Positions 25,234 to 35,285 of a DNA stretch of 64,000 nt are shown one piece after another; within the stretch, counting starts at the first letter, position 1; the number at the start of each line of letters is the position of its first letter. The stretch is from Alishewanella metallidurans (GTDB lineage: Bacteria > Pseudomonadota > Gammaproteobacteria > Enterobacterales > Alteromonadaceae), in contig NZ_JALAHQ010000005.1 in NCBI RefSeq assembly GCF_036983985.1, positions 93,144-157,143 of the forward strand, written 5' to 3'. The notes under the pieces were generated by a model. The model made no database searches. It saw nothing but the letters and a program-made list of their open reading frames with translations, and was not told where the DNA came from. The translations under genes were made by a program, and so were the position numbers.

Positions 25234-26184
25234 ATGAATCAGTTAGTAGACACGCAACAGTTAATTAAGCAATTACAAAAAATACCGTTAAATTGGCTGC
25301 AAGGCATATTTAATCTAATTTTAGTCATTGTATTAGCGTGGTTTTTAGCAAAACTAAGCTGGCAGTTATTGCCTAGCGGCTCAGGGTCTAATGTTGTACT
25401 GGAAAATACTGCGGCGGTAAATGTAAGCTCAACAAACAGTGTTAGTTTAGCCGCATTAACGCAATTTTCATTATTTGGTAAAGCCTCAGTTGAACCGATA
25501 AAAGAGACTGCGCCTGTAGTAACGGAAGCACCAAAAACCCAATTAAATGTTAAATTAACCGGTTTGGTTGCGGTAGGATCCGACCCTAATCAGGGTAGCG
25601 CTATTATTGAAAGTCGTGGGACAGAAGCAACCTACGCGGTGAATGATAAGATAGAAGGCACTAACGCGGTTTTAAAACAGGTATTGTCAGACCGGGTATT
25701 ATTACAACAAGCTGGTCGCTATGAAACGCTGATGTTAGATGGCTTTGAATATACCCAAATTGCTCAGGCTAACGCTGGGTTAGGGCGCTCTGATGAGCAG
25801 CATACTGAAACCGCAACAACCGGTATGGCACCCACGGTTGATCCGATGGAAATGGAACCGTTGCAGCTTGCGCAGCCACTTGATTTGCGCCGAGATGAGC
25901 TGGTTGCTGAGCCAATGAAATTTTTTGACTACATTCGAGTAACGCCACATCGGCCCAATGGCCAACTGCTAGGTTATCGCTTAACGCCGGGTAAAGATCC
26001 TACTTTGTTTACTCAGCTTGGCTTGCAACCAGGTGATCTGGCGATAGAAATAAATGGTATTGCATTAAATGATATGCAGCAGGCAATGAACGCGATTAAT
26101 GAATTACGCGAAGCTAAAGAAGCTGCAATAAAAATAGAGCGCGATGGTGAGATCAGAGATATTCTGGTGAGCCTGTCACAATAA
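25234..26184 (+). CDS. gspC: Type II secretion system protein GspC
   Basis: A 316-residue inner-membrane protein with one transmembrane helix (about 19-40, IFNLILVIVLAWFLAKLSW), a periplasmic homology region (about 105-165, QLNVKLTGLVAVG) and a C-terminal PDZ domain (about 225-315, with LGLQPGDLAIEINGIALND). GspC links the inner-membrane platform to the GspD secretin and takes part in substrate recognition. It is the first gene of an eleven-plus-gene operon running to gspN; gspD follows after 27 bases. I find no convincing promoter in the 172-base gap from hslR. Confidence 0.95.
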   Translation: MNQLVDTQQLIKQLQKIPLNWLQGIFNLILVIVLAWFLAKLSWQLLPSGSGSNVVLENTAAVNVSSTNSVSLAALTQFSLFGKASVEPIKETAPVVTEAPKTQLNVKLTGLVAVGSDPNQGSAIIESRGTEATYAVNDKIEGTNAVLKQVLSDRVLLQQAGRYETLMLDGFEYTQIAQANAGLGRSDEQHTETATTGMAPTVDPMEMEPLQLAQPLDLRRDELVAEPMKFFDYIRVTPHRPNGQLLGYRLTPGKDPTLFTQLGLQPGDLAIEINGIALNDMQQAMNAINELREAKEAAIKIERDGEIRDILVSLSQ

Positions 26185-26211
26185 TTATTAAAACTAATTG
26201 GTTATACATTA

Positions 26212-28341
26212 ATGAAATCAGGGCAATTTTCTTTTCTCTCTCGCCGCTCACTGGCTAGTATGCTAGTTGCAGCTGCGCTAACTACTGCTATTCCAAGTGT
26301 TTCTGTTGCCGCTCAAGAAGAGGTAATGTACTCGCCGAACTTTAAAGGTACTGATATTAATGAATTTATTAATATTGTTGGCATGAACCTGAAAAGAACC
26401 ATTATTGTTGACCCACAAGTGCGCGGCCGTATTAATGTGCGCAGCTACGAAATGCTTAACGAACAGCAGTATTATCAGTTTTTTCTTAACGTACTTGAAG
26501 TGTATAGCTTTGCCGTAGTTGAGATGGATAACGGCGTATTAAAAGTAGTACGTAACAAGGACGCCAAAACCAGTAATATTCCAGTAGTTACTGATGAAGC
26601 GCCAGGCCAAGGCGATGAAATGGTTACTCGCGTAGTGCAGGTGCGTAACGTCTCGGTGCGCGAACTAGCACCCTTATTGCGTCAGTTTAGTAATCAGGCC
26701 GGTGGTGGCCATGTGGTGAACTACGACCCATCGAACGTGATTATGATGACCGGCCCAGCGGCGGTGGTAAATCGGTTAGTTGATATTATTCAACGGGTAG
26801 ATAAAGCCGGTGATCAGGAGCTGGAAATTGTAAAGCTGCAATATGCATCAGCACCAGAAATTGTGCGTATTTTAGAAAGCATTTATAAAAGCCAGGGGCG
26901 AGGTGAACAGCCAGACTTTTTAGTGCCCAGAATTGTGGCCGATGATCGCACTAATAGCGTTATCGTTAGCGGCGAACTGCAAGCACGGCAGCGTGTTATA
27001 GAATTAGCTAAACGCTTAGACTCAGAGTTACAAACTAGCGGTAATACCCGAGTGTTTTATTTAAAATACGCTAAAGCTGAAGAGCTGGTGCCAGTGCTAA
27101 AAGGTGTAAGTGACTCAATAGTTGCAGAAGTGCAAGGTGGTGGTGCGGCGGCAGCGGCGGCTGGCGCGCAAGGCGGGCGTGGTGCAGTTGCTAGCCAAGG
27201 TCGCTCTACCAGCATTGAATTTCATGCCGACAGTAATTCACTAGTGATTACAGCACAGCCGGATATGATGCGCTCATTAGAAGATGTATTACGTCAGCTA
27301 GATATTCGTCGTGCTCAAGTGTTAGTTGAAGCCATTATTGTGGAAGTATTTGAAGGCGACGGCACCGATTTAGGTGTGCAGTGGTTAAATAAAAACGGCG
27401 GTGGTACTAATTTTAATAACGGCAACACAATTCCCATTATTGGTGTGGCCGCGGGAGCCGCTCAGGCATCGCAAGTCACACGAGGCACCCGCACTGAAGT
27501 TGTGGCGCCAGATGGCACAAAAACCGTGTCTGAAGTGCCTGATTCAAACCGCGATTATTCAATTTTATCGAACGTATTAAGCGGACTAAATGGCGCTATG
27601 CTAGGGTTTTATAAAGGTGATTGGGCTGCCGTGTTACAAGCGGTGCGCACCAGTACCAACTCTAACGTACTGGCCACGCCGCACATTACTACCATGGATA
27701 ACCAAGAAGCCTTCTTCCTTGTTGGTCAAGAAGTGCCGGTTATTACTGGCTCGACAACCGGTGCCAATAACACTAATCCATTTCAGCAAGTTGACCGCAA
27801 AGAAGTGGGTATTCGCCTAAAAGTAACACCGCAAATTAACGAAGGTGATGCGGTGCAGCTAACTATAGAGCAAGAAGTATCTAGCATTGGTGGCGCAACA
27901 GCGGTTGATATTACAATTAACAAGCGTGAAATTAAAACTACCGTTATGGCAGATGATGGTGCGACGGTAGTACTTGGCGGCTTAATTGACGAAGATGTGC
28001 AGGAAAGTGAGTCTAAAGTGCCTATTTTGGGCGATATTCCTATTTTGGGTCATCTGTTTAAATCGACTAGCGTATCAAAGAAAAAACGCAATTTAATGGT
28101 ATTTATTAAAGCCACTATTGTGCGTGAAGGTTCAGCCATTTCGGGTATTTCAAAAACTAAGTACAACTACATTCGTGCCGAGCAGCTAAAACGGCAAGAA
28201 GAGGGTATTCGTTTAATGCCATTGACCGATCAGGTGGTATTGCCCAAGTGGGATGACTCGTTAACCTTGCCGCCGACCTTTGACGACTATATGAATAAAG
28301 AGCAACAGCCAACAACTGAAATGCAAGGAAATCAGGACTAA
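26212..28341 (+). CDS. gspD: Type II secretion outer-membrane secretin GspD
   Basis: 709 residues: a signal peptide of about 34 residues, N0 domain (about 40-110), N1-N3 domains (about 140-370) and the secretin domain (about 380-640), with the hallmark VPILGDIPILGHLFKS. A glycine/alanine-rich insert lies in N3 (about residues 305-325). It forms the pentadecameric outer-membrane pore. No pilotin gene (gspS) is beside it. The stop shares one base with the gspE start (TAATG). Confidence 0.97.
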   Translation: MKSGQFSFLSRRSLASMLVAAALTTAIPSVSVAAQEEVMYSPNFKGTDINEFINIVGMNLKRTIIVDPQVRGRINVRSYEMLNEQQYYQFFLNVLEVYSFAVVEMDNGVLKVVRNKDAKTSNIPVVTDEAPGQGDEMVTRVVQVRNVSVRELAPLLRQFSNQAGGGHVVNYDPSNVIMMTGPAAVVNRLVDIIQRVDKAGDQELEIVKLQYASAPEIVRILESIYKSQGRGEQPDFLVPRIVADDRTNSVIVSGELQARQRVIELAKRLDSELQTSGNTRVFYLKYAKAEELVPVLKGVSDSIVAEVQGGGAAAAAAGAQGGRGAVASQGRSTSIEFHADSNSLVITAQPDMMRSLEDVLRQLDIRRAQVLVEAIIVEVFEGDGTDLGVQWLNKNGGGTNFNNGNTIPIIGVAAGAAQASQVTRGTRTEVVAPDGTKTVSEVPDSNRDYSILSNVLSGLNGAMLGFYKGDWAAVLQAVRTSTNSNVLATPHITTMDNQEAFFLVGQEVPVITGSTTGANNTNPFQQVDRKEVGIRLKVTPQINEGDAVQLTIEQEVSSIGGATAVDITINKREIKTTVMADDGATVVLGGLIDEDVQESESKVPILGDIPILGHLFKSTSVSKKKRNLMVFIKATIVREGSAISGISKTKYNYIRAEQLKRQEEGIRLMPLTDQVVLPKWDDSLTLPPTFDDYMNKEQQPTTEMQGNQD

Positions 28342-29849
28342 TGGACGCGCTGGATGCAGAACAGGTTAAACCCGCCAGCAGCCGTATTCGCTTGTCTTTT
28401 GGTTTTGCTAAACGCCACGGCGTATTGCTGCAGCAACAGAGCCAAGGCTGGCAGCTGTATATTCATGCGGCAACGGCACCGGCAGCCGTACTAGAGGTGC
28501 GACGTATGCTGGCTGAACCATTTCAAATTCAGCGGTTATCGGCAGTTGAATTTGAAGCCTTGCTTGAAGCCAGTTATCAGCGTGATTCGTCTGAAGCGCA
28601 GCAGCTAATGGAAGATATTGGCAACGAAGTAAATTTAGCCTCGTTAGCTGACGATATTCAAGAAAGTGAAGACTTGCTAGAAAACGAAGATGACGCGCCA
28701 ATTATCAAGTTAATTAATGCCATGCTAGGTGAGGCGATTAAGCTAGGTGCATCTGATATACACGTTGAAACCTTTGAAAAAGCCTTAGTCGTGCGGTTCC
28801 GGGTTGACGGTATATTACGCGAAGTACTGCGGCCCAACCGTCGCTTATCTAGCTTATTAGTGTCACGTATTAAAGTAATGGCTAAACTCGATATTGCCGA
28901 AAAACGTGTGCCGCAAGATGGTCGTATTAGTTTGCGCATTGCTGGTCGTGCGGTAGACGTGCGGGTATCTACCATGCCATCAAGCCATGGCGAACGGGTC
29001 GTAATGCGGTTACTGGATAAAAACAACTCACACTTAAATTTAGCCGATTTAGGTATGACCTTGTCAGTGCAGCAGGCGTTTTCGCAGCTAATTTTAAAAC
29101 CACACGGCATTATATTAGTAACCGGGCCAACCGGATCGGGTAAAAGCACCACGCTTTATGCCGGTTTAACCGACATAAACACTAAAGATCGTAATATTCT
29201 TACGGTAGAAGATCCTATTGAATACGAGCTTGAAGGTATTGGTCAAACTCAGGTAAACACCAAAGTAAATATGACCTTTGCCCGCGGCTTGCGAGCCATT
29301 TTGCGCCAAGACCCTGACGTAGTAATGGTAGGTGAAATACGCGATTTAGAAACGGCACAAATTGCCGTGCAGGCCAGCTTAACCGGCCACTTAGTGTTAT
29401 CTACTTTACACACCAATACCGCAGCTGGCGCTATTACACGCTTAGAAGATATGGGTGTAGAAGCGTTTTTGCTGTCATCTAGTTTACTCGGTGTGCTGGC
29501 GCAGCGTTTAGTGCGTACGTTATGCAAGCATTGTAAAGCCGAACATAAACCAGATAGCGAAGAGTGTAACTTGCTGGGCATTAGCGCACAGCCAAACGTA
29601 CTAATTTATCGTGCTAAAGGTTGCGAACATTGTAATTTTAGCGGCTATCGTGGCCGTACTGGTATTCATGAATTACTAATGGTCGATGAGCATATTCGTG
29701 AGCTTATTCATAATGGTAAAGGCGAGCAAGCAATCGAAAAGTATGTGCGCAAGCACAGCCCAAGTATTCGTGCCGATGGTTTTAGCAAGGTACTTAAAGG
29801 CGAAACTACGCTAGAAGAAGTGCTACGTGTTACCCGTGAGGATGTGTAG
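28341..29849 (+). CDS. gspE: Type II secretion ATPase GspE
   Basis: A 502-residue assembly ATPase. Walker A GPTGSGKST is at residues 262-270, Asp box and Walker B are in DPDVVMVGEIRD, and the His box is in LVLSTLHTN. The four-cysteine zinc element (CKHC ... CEHC, about residues 394-436) typical of GspE/PilB is complete. It powers pseudopilus assembly and binds GspL in the cytoplasm. The start overlaps the gspD stop and the stop overlaps the gspF start by one base each. Confidence 0.97.
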   Translation: MDALDAEQVKPASSRIRLSFGFAKRHGVLLQQQSQGWQLYIHAATAPAAVLEVRRMLAEPFQIQRLSAVEFEALLEASYQRDSSEAQQLMEDIGNEVNLASLADDIQESEDLLENEDDAPIIKLINAMLGEAIKLGASDIHVETFEKALVVRFRVDGILREVLRPNRRLSSLLVSRIKVMAKLDIAEKRVPQDGRISLRIAGRAVDVRVSTMPSSHGERVVMRLLDKNNSHLNLADLGMTLSVQQAFSQLILKPHGIILVTGPTGSGKSTTLYAGLTDINTKDRNILTVEDPIEYELEGIGQTQVNTKVNMTFARGLRAILRQDPDVVMVGEIRDLETAQIAVQASLTGHLVLSTLHTNTAAGAITRLEDMGVEAFLLSSSLLGVLAQRLVRTLCKHCKAEHKPDSEECNLLGISAQPNVLIYRAKGCEHCNFSGYRGRTGIHELLMVDEHIRELIHNGKGEQAIEKYVRKHSPSIRADGFSKVLKGETTLEEVLRVTREDV

Positions 29850-31072
29850 TGGCGGCATTTGAATATCAGGCGTTAGATGCTAAAGGCAAAACTAATAAGG
29901 GCGTATTGGAAGCTGATAATGCTCGCCACGCTAGGTCGTTACTACGCGAGCAAAAACTAACACCGGTTAGTGTTACGCTGGCTTCGCAGCAAGAAAAATT
30001 ATTAGCATCGGGTAAGCAATGGTTTAAACGCAACATTTCTGCGTCAGAATTAGCACTTATTACACGGCAAATTGCTACCTTAGTTGAAGCCGCTTTGCCG
30101 ATAGAAAGCGCACTATTAGCTGTAGCCGAACAGTGTGATAAACCGCGGTTAACCAATATGATGATGACCGTACGCTCAAAAGTGGTGGAAGGCTATAGCT
30201 TAGCTGAAGGCTTAGCCGAATTCCCGCATGTATTTGACCATTTGTTTCGTTCGATGGTCGCCGCCGGTGAAAAGTCTGGCCATTTAGACCAAGTATTAAA
30301 CCGTTTGGCCGACTATACCGAGCAGCGCCAACATATGCGCAGCCAAATTCTACAAGCCTTACTGTACCCCATTATTTTGACCTGTTTTGCCGTATTGGTT
30401 ATTTCTATTTTATTAGCCGCGGTGGTGCCAAAAATTGTTGGCCAATTTGAACACATGGGCCAAACCTTGCCCGGTTCAACACTATTTTTAATTGCCGCCA
30501 GCGACTTTTTGCGCGCCTATGGCGTGTTTGTGTTGTTGGCCGCCATTGTTGGCGTGGTGTTATTTAAGCGCGCGCTACGTAAGCCCGCTTTTCGTTTTCA
30601 TTGGGACGCCTTGTTACTGCGCAGCAGTATTATTGGCAAGGTAACTAAGGGGCTAAATACCGCTCGCTTTGCTCGCACCTTGAGTATACTTAATGCGTCT
30701 GCCGTACCGTTGCTTGAAGCTATGCGTATTAGCGCTGACGTATTAGGTAATACCTATATGAAGCAGGCGGTTACCGATGCCACGGCTCGGGTACGCGAGG
30801 GTACATCGTTACGTAATGCCCTAGAGCAAACTAAATTGTTTCCGCCAATGATGTTACATATGATCGCCAGTGGCGAAAAAAGCGGGCAGTTAGATGCCAT
30901 GTTAGAGCGTGCAGCGAACACCCAAGATCGAGAGTTTGAAACCTTAGCAACAGTATCATTAAAAGTGTTTGAGCCAGTATTGGTCGCCGTAATGGCCGGT
31001 ATGGTGTTATTTATTGTCATGGCAATTTTGCAGCCCATTTTAGCGTTAAACAATATGGTAGGTGGTGGTTAG
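29849..31072 (+). CDS. gspF: Type II secretion inner-membrane platform protein GspF
   Basis: 407 residues with two repeated T2SF cytoplasmic domains (about 70-195 and 272-395) and three transmembrane segments (near 170-195, 220-240 and 375-400). The motifs FPHVFDHLFRSMVAAGEKSG and FPPMMLHMIASGEKSG are the paired GEKSG signatures. GTG start in TAGTG overlap with gspE. It is the polytopic core against which the GspE ATPase works. Confidence 0.95.
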   Translation: MAAFEYQALDAKGKTNKGVLEADNARHARSLLREQKLTPVSVTLASQQEKLLASGKQWFKRNISASELALITRQIATLVEAALPIESALLAVAEQCDKPRLTNMMMTVRSKVVEGYSLAEGLAEFPHVFDHLFRSMVAAGEKSGHLDQVLNRLADYTEQRQHMRSQILQALLYPIILTCFAVLVISILLAAVVPKIVGQFEHMGQTLPGSTLFLIAASDFLRAYGVFVLLAAIVGVVLFKRALRKPAFRFHWDALLLRSSIIGKVTKGLNTARFARTLSILNASAVPLLEAMRISADVLGNTYMKQAVTDATARVREGTSLRNALEQTKLFPPMMLHMIASGEKSGQLDAMLERAANTQDREFETLATVSLKVFEPVLVAVMAGMVLFIVMAILQPILALNNMVGGG

Positions 31073-31073
31073 T

Positions 31074-31538
31074 ATGTTAAAGCAACAACAACAACGTAAA
31101 CTGCAGCGCGGTTTTACTCTATTAGAAGTCATGGTAGTTATTGTTATTCTTGGCATTATTGCCAGTATGGTCGTGCCTAACTTGATGGAAAATAAAGATC
31201 AAGCCGACAAACAAAAAGCGATTGTTGATATTCAGCAGCTAGAAGGCGCGCTGGATATGTACAAGCTGCGCAATGGCTTTTATCCAACAACTGAACAAGG
31301 TATGCAGGCACTCGTTACTGCACCAACGTCGCAACCGGTGCCGCGCTCATTCCCTGAGGCCGGTTTTATCCGTCGATTACCAAAAGATCCTTGGGATGAA
31401 GATTATATTTTAATTAGCCCAAGCCAAATCAAAGCTGGGCGCATAGATATTTTAAGTAAAGGCCCAGATCGCATCGCCGGTACCGATGATGATATTGGTA
31501 ATTGGAATTTAGATGGCGACGCGAGTAAAAACAACTAA
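31074..31538 (+). CDS. gspG: Major pseudopilin GspG
   Basis: 154 residues with a class III leader cleaved before FTLLEVMVVIVILG (Glu at +5 present) and the C-terminal calcium-binding loop region GTDDDIGNWNLDG. GspG is the main subunit of the pseudopilus. I take the ATG at 31074, one base after the gspF stop; an in-frame upstream codon at 31062 lies inside gspF. Confidence 0.95.
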   Translation: MLKQQQQRKLQRGFTLLEVMVVIVILGIIASMVVPNLMENKDQADKQKAIVDIQQLEGALDMYKLRNGFYPTTEQGMQALVTAPTSQPVPRSFPEAGFIRRLPKDPWDEDYILISPSQIKAGRIDILSKGPDRIAGTDDDIGNWNLDGDASKNN

Positions 31539-32134
31539 TGCGGCATTTACCAATTCAGCAGCGTTGTACTACCGGCTTTACCTTAGTTGAGGTGATGCTG
31601 GTAATGCTGCTAATTGGTTTGCTAGCTACTACGGTAGTCATGAGTTTTAGCGGCGAGTCGAATGAAGAAAAGCTAGAAAAAGAAGCCGAACGATTTCAGC
31701 AAATATTTCAATTTGTTGCCGAAACAGCAATGTTAAAGCAGCAAGAGTGGGGCTTGTACGTACAAAATGAACGTTATGGCTTTTTATATTACAACAATAA
31801 AGATGCTAAATGGCTTGAAGCCGATCAGCCAGTAAGCCTGCAGCAATATAAACTGCCGCACGATATTAGTTTGCAGCTAGAACTAGAAGGCCTACCTGGT
31901 GAAGACGATAATCTGCTAAGTCAGCTAGATTGGCAACTTGATGACGAAACCAAACCTGATGAGAAAAGTAAGGTACCGGTATTACCTCAGGTGTTTATTT
32001 TATCCTCAGGCGAAATTAGTCCGTTCAAGTTAATACTAAAAAAAACGACCAACTTAACTGCCCTCTACAGCTCTGTATCAACTGACTTTGCTATTCCGTT
32101 AACCCGAACCGCGGCATCAACGGAGCAGCCATGA
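31538..32134 (+). CDS. gspH: Minor pseudopilin GspH
   Basis: 198 residues. The leader ends at TTG and the mature N-terminus is FTLVEVMLVMLLIGLLATTV, with the conserved Glu at +5, followed by a beta-rich globular part. Position between gspG and gspI and start overlap with the gspG stop (TAATG) support GspH. It is a tip-proximal minor pseudopilin that joins GspG to the I-J-K tip complex. Confidence 0.9.
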   Translation: MRHLPIQQRCTTGFTLVEVMLVMLLIGLLATTVVMSFSGESNEEKLEKEAERFQQIFQFVAETAMLKQQEWGLYVQNERYGFLYYNNKDAKWLEADQPVSLQQYKLPHDISLQLELEGLPGEDDNLLSQLDWQLDDETKPDEKSKVPVLPQVFILSSGEISPFKLILKKTTNLTALYSSVSTDFAIPLTRTAASTEQP

Positions 32135-32499
32135 AAGCAAAAGGCTTTACGTTATTAGAGCTACTGGTGGCTATGGCTATTTTTGCCACTGCCGGTATGG
32201 CGATTATGCAGTCTAGCGCAGCTCATATTCGGAATCTTAGCCAGTTAGACGAATTAACTATTGCCAGTTATGTTGCGGATAATCAAATGCAGTTGGCCAT
32301 GCTAGATAGCCAATGGCCAGGTAAGGAAAAAAGCCAAGGCGAAGTTAATATGGCCAATCGGCAATGGCTATGGCAACAAAAAATCGGCCAATTAGCCGAC
32401 AACGATTTACGCCTAGTACAAATTAGCGTTAGCCTAGCTGAAGCGCCAGAGCAAGTTTTGTATCAGTTACAAAGCTATAAAGGTAAACCCGGTGTATAA
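32131..32499 (+). CDS. gspI: Minor pseudopilin GspI
   Basis: 122 residues beginning MKAKG/FTLLELLVAMAIFATAGMA, with the cleavage site after a five-residue leader and Glu at +5. The size and the following NLSQLDELTIASYVADNQM segment are typical of GspI. Its ATG overlaps the gspH stop by four bases (ATGA). It nucleates the tip complex with GspJ and GspK. Confidence 0.93.
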   Translation: MKAKGFTLLELLVAMAIFATAGMAIMQSSAAHIRNLSQLDELTIASYVADNQMQLAMLDSQWPGKEKSQGEVNMANRQWLWQQKIGQLADNDLRLVQISVSLAEAPEQVLYQLQSYKGKPGV

Positions 32500-33112
32500 G
32501 CTAAGTCGCGGTTTCACTTTTATTGAAATGCTATTGGCGGCCGCTATTTTTGCCCTTATTGGTTTAGCATCGGTAGCGGTGCTAAGCAGTGTTACGCAAA
32601 GTGATGAATTATCAAAGTTGGCTAGCGAGCGGTTAGTGCAGTTGCAGCGTACTATGCTAATGCTAGAACGAGACTTTATGCAAATGAGCGTGCGGCATGT
32701 GCGTATCGCTGGCGAGGCGCCAGCAAAGTACCGGCTATACGGTGAAAAGTTTCTGTTAGACAGCGAAGATCATGGCGTAAGCTTTGCCCGCCAAGGTTGG
32801 CGCAATCCCGGCATGATATTGCCGCGCAGTGAAATTCAGGCAGTAGCTTATCGGTTGCAAGAAGGTACGCTGCAACGTTTATTTACATTGTATCCTGATG
32901 CGGTAACGGGCACAGAGCCTAAGGTGCAGCTATTGCAAACCGGCCTAACTGGTTTTACCGTGCAGTACTTACAAGGCGATGAGTGGCTAGAGCGCTGGCA
33001 AGATGCTAATTTTCCCGCCGCAGTGCGCATAACATTAGTCGATGAGAGTTTAGGTAATTTGGCGCGTGTATTTTTATTGCCTGACGCCGTAGTTGCGGAG
33101 AAAACTCACTAA
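32492..33112 (+). CDS. gspJ: Minor pseudopilin GspJ
   Basis: 206 residues, leader MYKLSRG then FTFIEMLLAAAIFALIG with Glu at +5. The globular part has the GspJ pattern LVQLQRTMLMLERDFMQM. Translation starts at GTG 32492, inside the end of gspI (eight-base overlap). It is part of the I-J-K tip of the pseudopilus. Confidence 0.93.
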   Translation: MYKLSRGFTFIEMLLAAAIFALIGLASVAVLSSVTQSDELSKLASERLVQLQRTMLMLERDFMQMSVRHVRIAGEAPAKYRLYGEKFLLDSEDHGVSFARQGWRNPGMILPRSEIQAVAYRLQEGTLQRLFTLYPDAVTGTEPKVQLLQTGLTGFTVQYLQGDEWLERWQDANFPAAVRITLVDESLGNLARVFLLPDAVVAEKTH

Positions 33113-34101
33113 TGAGAACTTTGCACAAGCAAACCGGCGTCGCGTTAATTGCCGTGTTAATGATAATCGCCATTGTGGTGGTTATTGCCGTGAATATGAA
33201 TGGCCGGCTGCAACTACAGTTACAACGTCAGCAAAATATACAGCAACAACAGCAAGCATTTTGGTATGCGATGGGCGCAGAACAGTTTGCTAAAGTGTTG
33301 CTTAGCCGCAGCTTAGCCGGCCAGCAAACGGTTAATTTATCCCAAGATTGGTCGTTGCAAGGCGCAACCTTTCCCGTAGATAGCGGCACAATCGCCGGTG
33401 AAATTATTGACCTACGCAGCTGCTTTAACCTAAATGCACTGCAAAACATATTTGCATCAAATAGTAACCGAATACAGCAAACGGCCGCGCAAAAAGCGTT
33501 TTTACGTTTGTTAGAATTGAAGGCCAGCGAATTATCGATGCCGGCTGAGTATCTTTTGGCGCGTATTGGCGACTGGTTAGACGCAGATAGCCTACTTAGC
33601 ACGGCCGGTAGCGCAGAAGATGACGATTACGCCGCGCTACGCTTCCCGTATTACACCGGCAATGGCCTAATGGCCAGTGTGACAGAGCTGCGTGTAATGC
33701 TAGATATGACACCAGCAGATTACCAACTTCTCGCCCCCTATGTGTGTGTGGTGCCAGAAGATAATCGCTTGCTGCTTAATGTGAATACGTTAACTGAAGA
33801 TAGCGCGGTATTGCTGGCTGCGCTGATCCCGGAATTAACCGAAGTAGCAGCGGCAGATCTTATTGCTAACCGACCCGAAACCGGTTTTGCTAGCGTAGAA
33901 GAGGTTTTTACCGCGCCTGAGTTAGTCGGCATTACCGTTGCTGACGACGTAAAAACCATGCTAAATGTTAAGTCAGACAGCTTTCAACTTACAGCAACTG
34001 CCGCTTATTTAGAAAGTGGCTTTGTTTTAACGTCGGTATTAAAAATAAATAATAATAATCAGGTCAAGGTATTGGCCCGGCGATTTGGAGGCCAGGGGTG
34101 A
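33112..34101 (+). CDS. gspK: Minor pseudopilin GspK (tip protein)
   Basis: 329 residues, much larger than other pseudopilins because of an inserted helical domain. The mature N-terminus VALIAVLMIIAIVVVIAV lacks the usual Glu at +5, which is normal for GspK and fits its place at the very tip. RGGEI-like and LLARIGDWLDAD segments match GspK. The start is a TAATG overlap with gspJ. Confidence 0.93.
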   Translation: MRTLHKQTGVALIAVLMIIAIVVVIAVNMNGRLQLQLQRQQNIQQQQQAFWYAMGAEQFAKVLLSRSLAGQQTVNLSQDWSLQGATFPVDSGTIAGEIIDLRSCFNLNALQNIFASNSNRIQQTAAQKAFLRLLELKASELSMPAEYLLARIGDWLDADSLLSTAGSAEDDDYAALRFPYYTGNGLMASVTELRVMLDMTPADYQLLAPYVCVVPEDNRLLLNVNTLTEDSAVLLAALIPELTEVAAADLIANRPETGFASVEEVFTAPELVGITVADDVKTMLNVKSDSFQLTATAAYLESGFVLTSVLKINNNNQVKVLARRFGGQG

Positions 34102-35285
34102 GTGAGCAGTTGGTAATTCGGCTAGGTAGCCGAGCAGAGCATAATATCAGCTGGCTGGTATGGGCTGGCCAAAATCAGGATGTAATAGCTAGCGGCGAGG
34201 TTGCCGGTGTAGCTCAGCTAACCGAGCTATGCACTCGATTAGGTAATAGGCCCGTTATCGCCTTAGTTCCAGCATCTGACGTGGTACTAAAACAAGTTAA
34301 TTTGCCGAGTAAACCGAATCGGCAATTACTGCAAGCCTTGCCTTATATGCTGGAAGAGGAGCAAGCAGAAGATATAGAAAAGCTATTTTTAGCCTTAGGC
34401 TCCGTGCAGCACCACGACGGCCAATATAGTCAGCAAGTTGCCGTATGCCAGCACGAGCGGATGCGGCAATGGTTAGATTGGTTGCAATCGGCAGGTTTTA
34501 GCGTTAGTCGCATATTGCCAGATGCGTTGCTATTACCAGAGCAGCAATTGCCAGCGTGTATTCAACTACAAAATCAGTGGCTGTTAAAGCAAAGCTCTTG
34601 GCAGGTATCCGCTATCGACGTTAGCTGGTGGGGCGATTATCTGCAGCTCGCCGGTCTGCCTATGCTTACTAGCTATAGCCCTTGGCCCGATGAGTTAGCG
34701 CAGAGCCATCAGCTGGCTGAACCAGAGCTGCCGTTAGCCTTATTGGCCAACCAGCTACAGCATAACGATTTCAACCTATTGCAGGGTGAATATAAGCCTA
34801 AGCGTCAAGTTAATCGGCAATTGCAGCTATGGCGCAGCAGCGCAATTTTATTCGGTGCTTGTTTAAGCATTTATTTGTTGCAACTGGGTATAAGTAATTG
34901 GCAGTTATCACGGCAAAGCGCGGCGTTGCAGCAGCAAAGCCAAACCCTCTATTTACAGGCATTTCCGCAAGAGCGCATTGTTAATCTTAATTTGCAGTTA
35001 CAGCAGAAACTCGCTGCGGTAGGGGGTAATTCTGAGCAAAGTTTTTTGGTGTTACTCGATAGTTTGCAACAACAAATAGCTAAGGTGCCAGACATTAGTT
35101 TAGAAAACCTACGTTATGATGGGAAAAGAGCCGAACTGCGCTTTGAGGCAAAAGGCGATAATTTTCAAAGTTTTGAAAAACTGAAGTCGGCATTAGAACA
35201 AGTCGGCTTTAGCGTTGAGCAGGGCGCATTAAGTAACGATGGTGACAAGGTGCAAGGTAGTGTTGCTATGCGAGGTAAGGTATGA
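34098..35285 (+). CDS. gspL: Type II secretion protein GspL
   Basis: 395 residues: a cytoplasmic actin-like domain (about 1-235) that binds GspE, one transmembrane helix (about 248-268, SSAILFGACLSIYLLQLGI), and a periplasmic ferredoxin-like domain (about 300-395). GTG start at 34098 overlaps the gspK stop (GTGA). It couples the ATPase to the inner-membrane platform with GspM. Confidence 0.92.
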   Translation: MSEQLVIRLGSRAEHNISWLVWAGQNQDVIASGEVAGVAQLTELCTRLGNRPVIALVPASDVVLKQVNLPSKPNRQLLQALPYMLEEEQAEDIEKLFLALGSVQHHDGQYSQQVAVCQHERMRQWLDWLQSAGFSVSRILPDALLLPEQQLPACIQLQNQWLLKQSSWQVSAIDVSWWGDYLQLAGLPMLTSYSPWPDELAQSHQLAEPELPLALLANQLQHNDFNLLQGEYKPKRQVNRQLQLWRSSAILFGACLSIYLLQLGISNWQLSRQSAALQQQSQTLYLQAFPQERIVNLNLQLQQKLAAVGGNSEQSFLVLLDSLQQQIAKVPDISLENLRYDGKRAELRFEAKGDNFQSFEKLKSALEQVGFSVEQGALSNDGDKVQGSVAMRGKV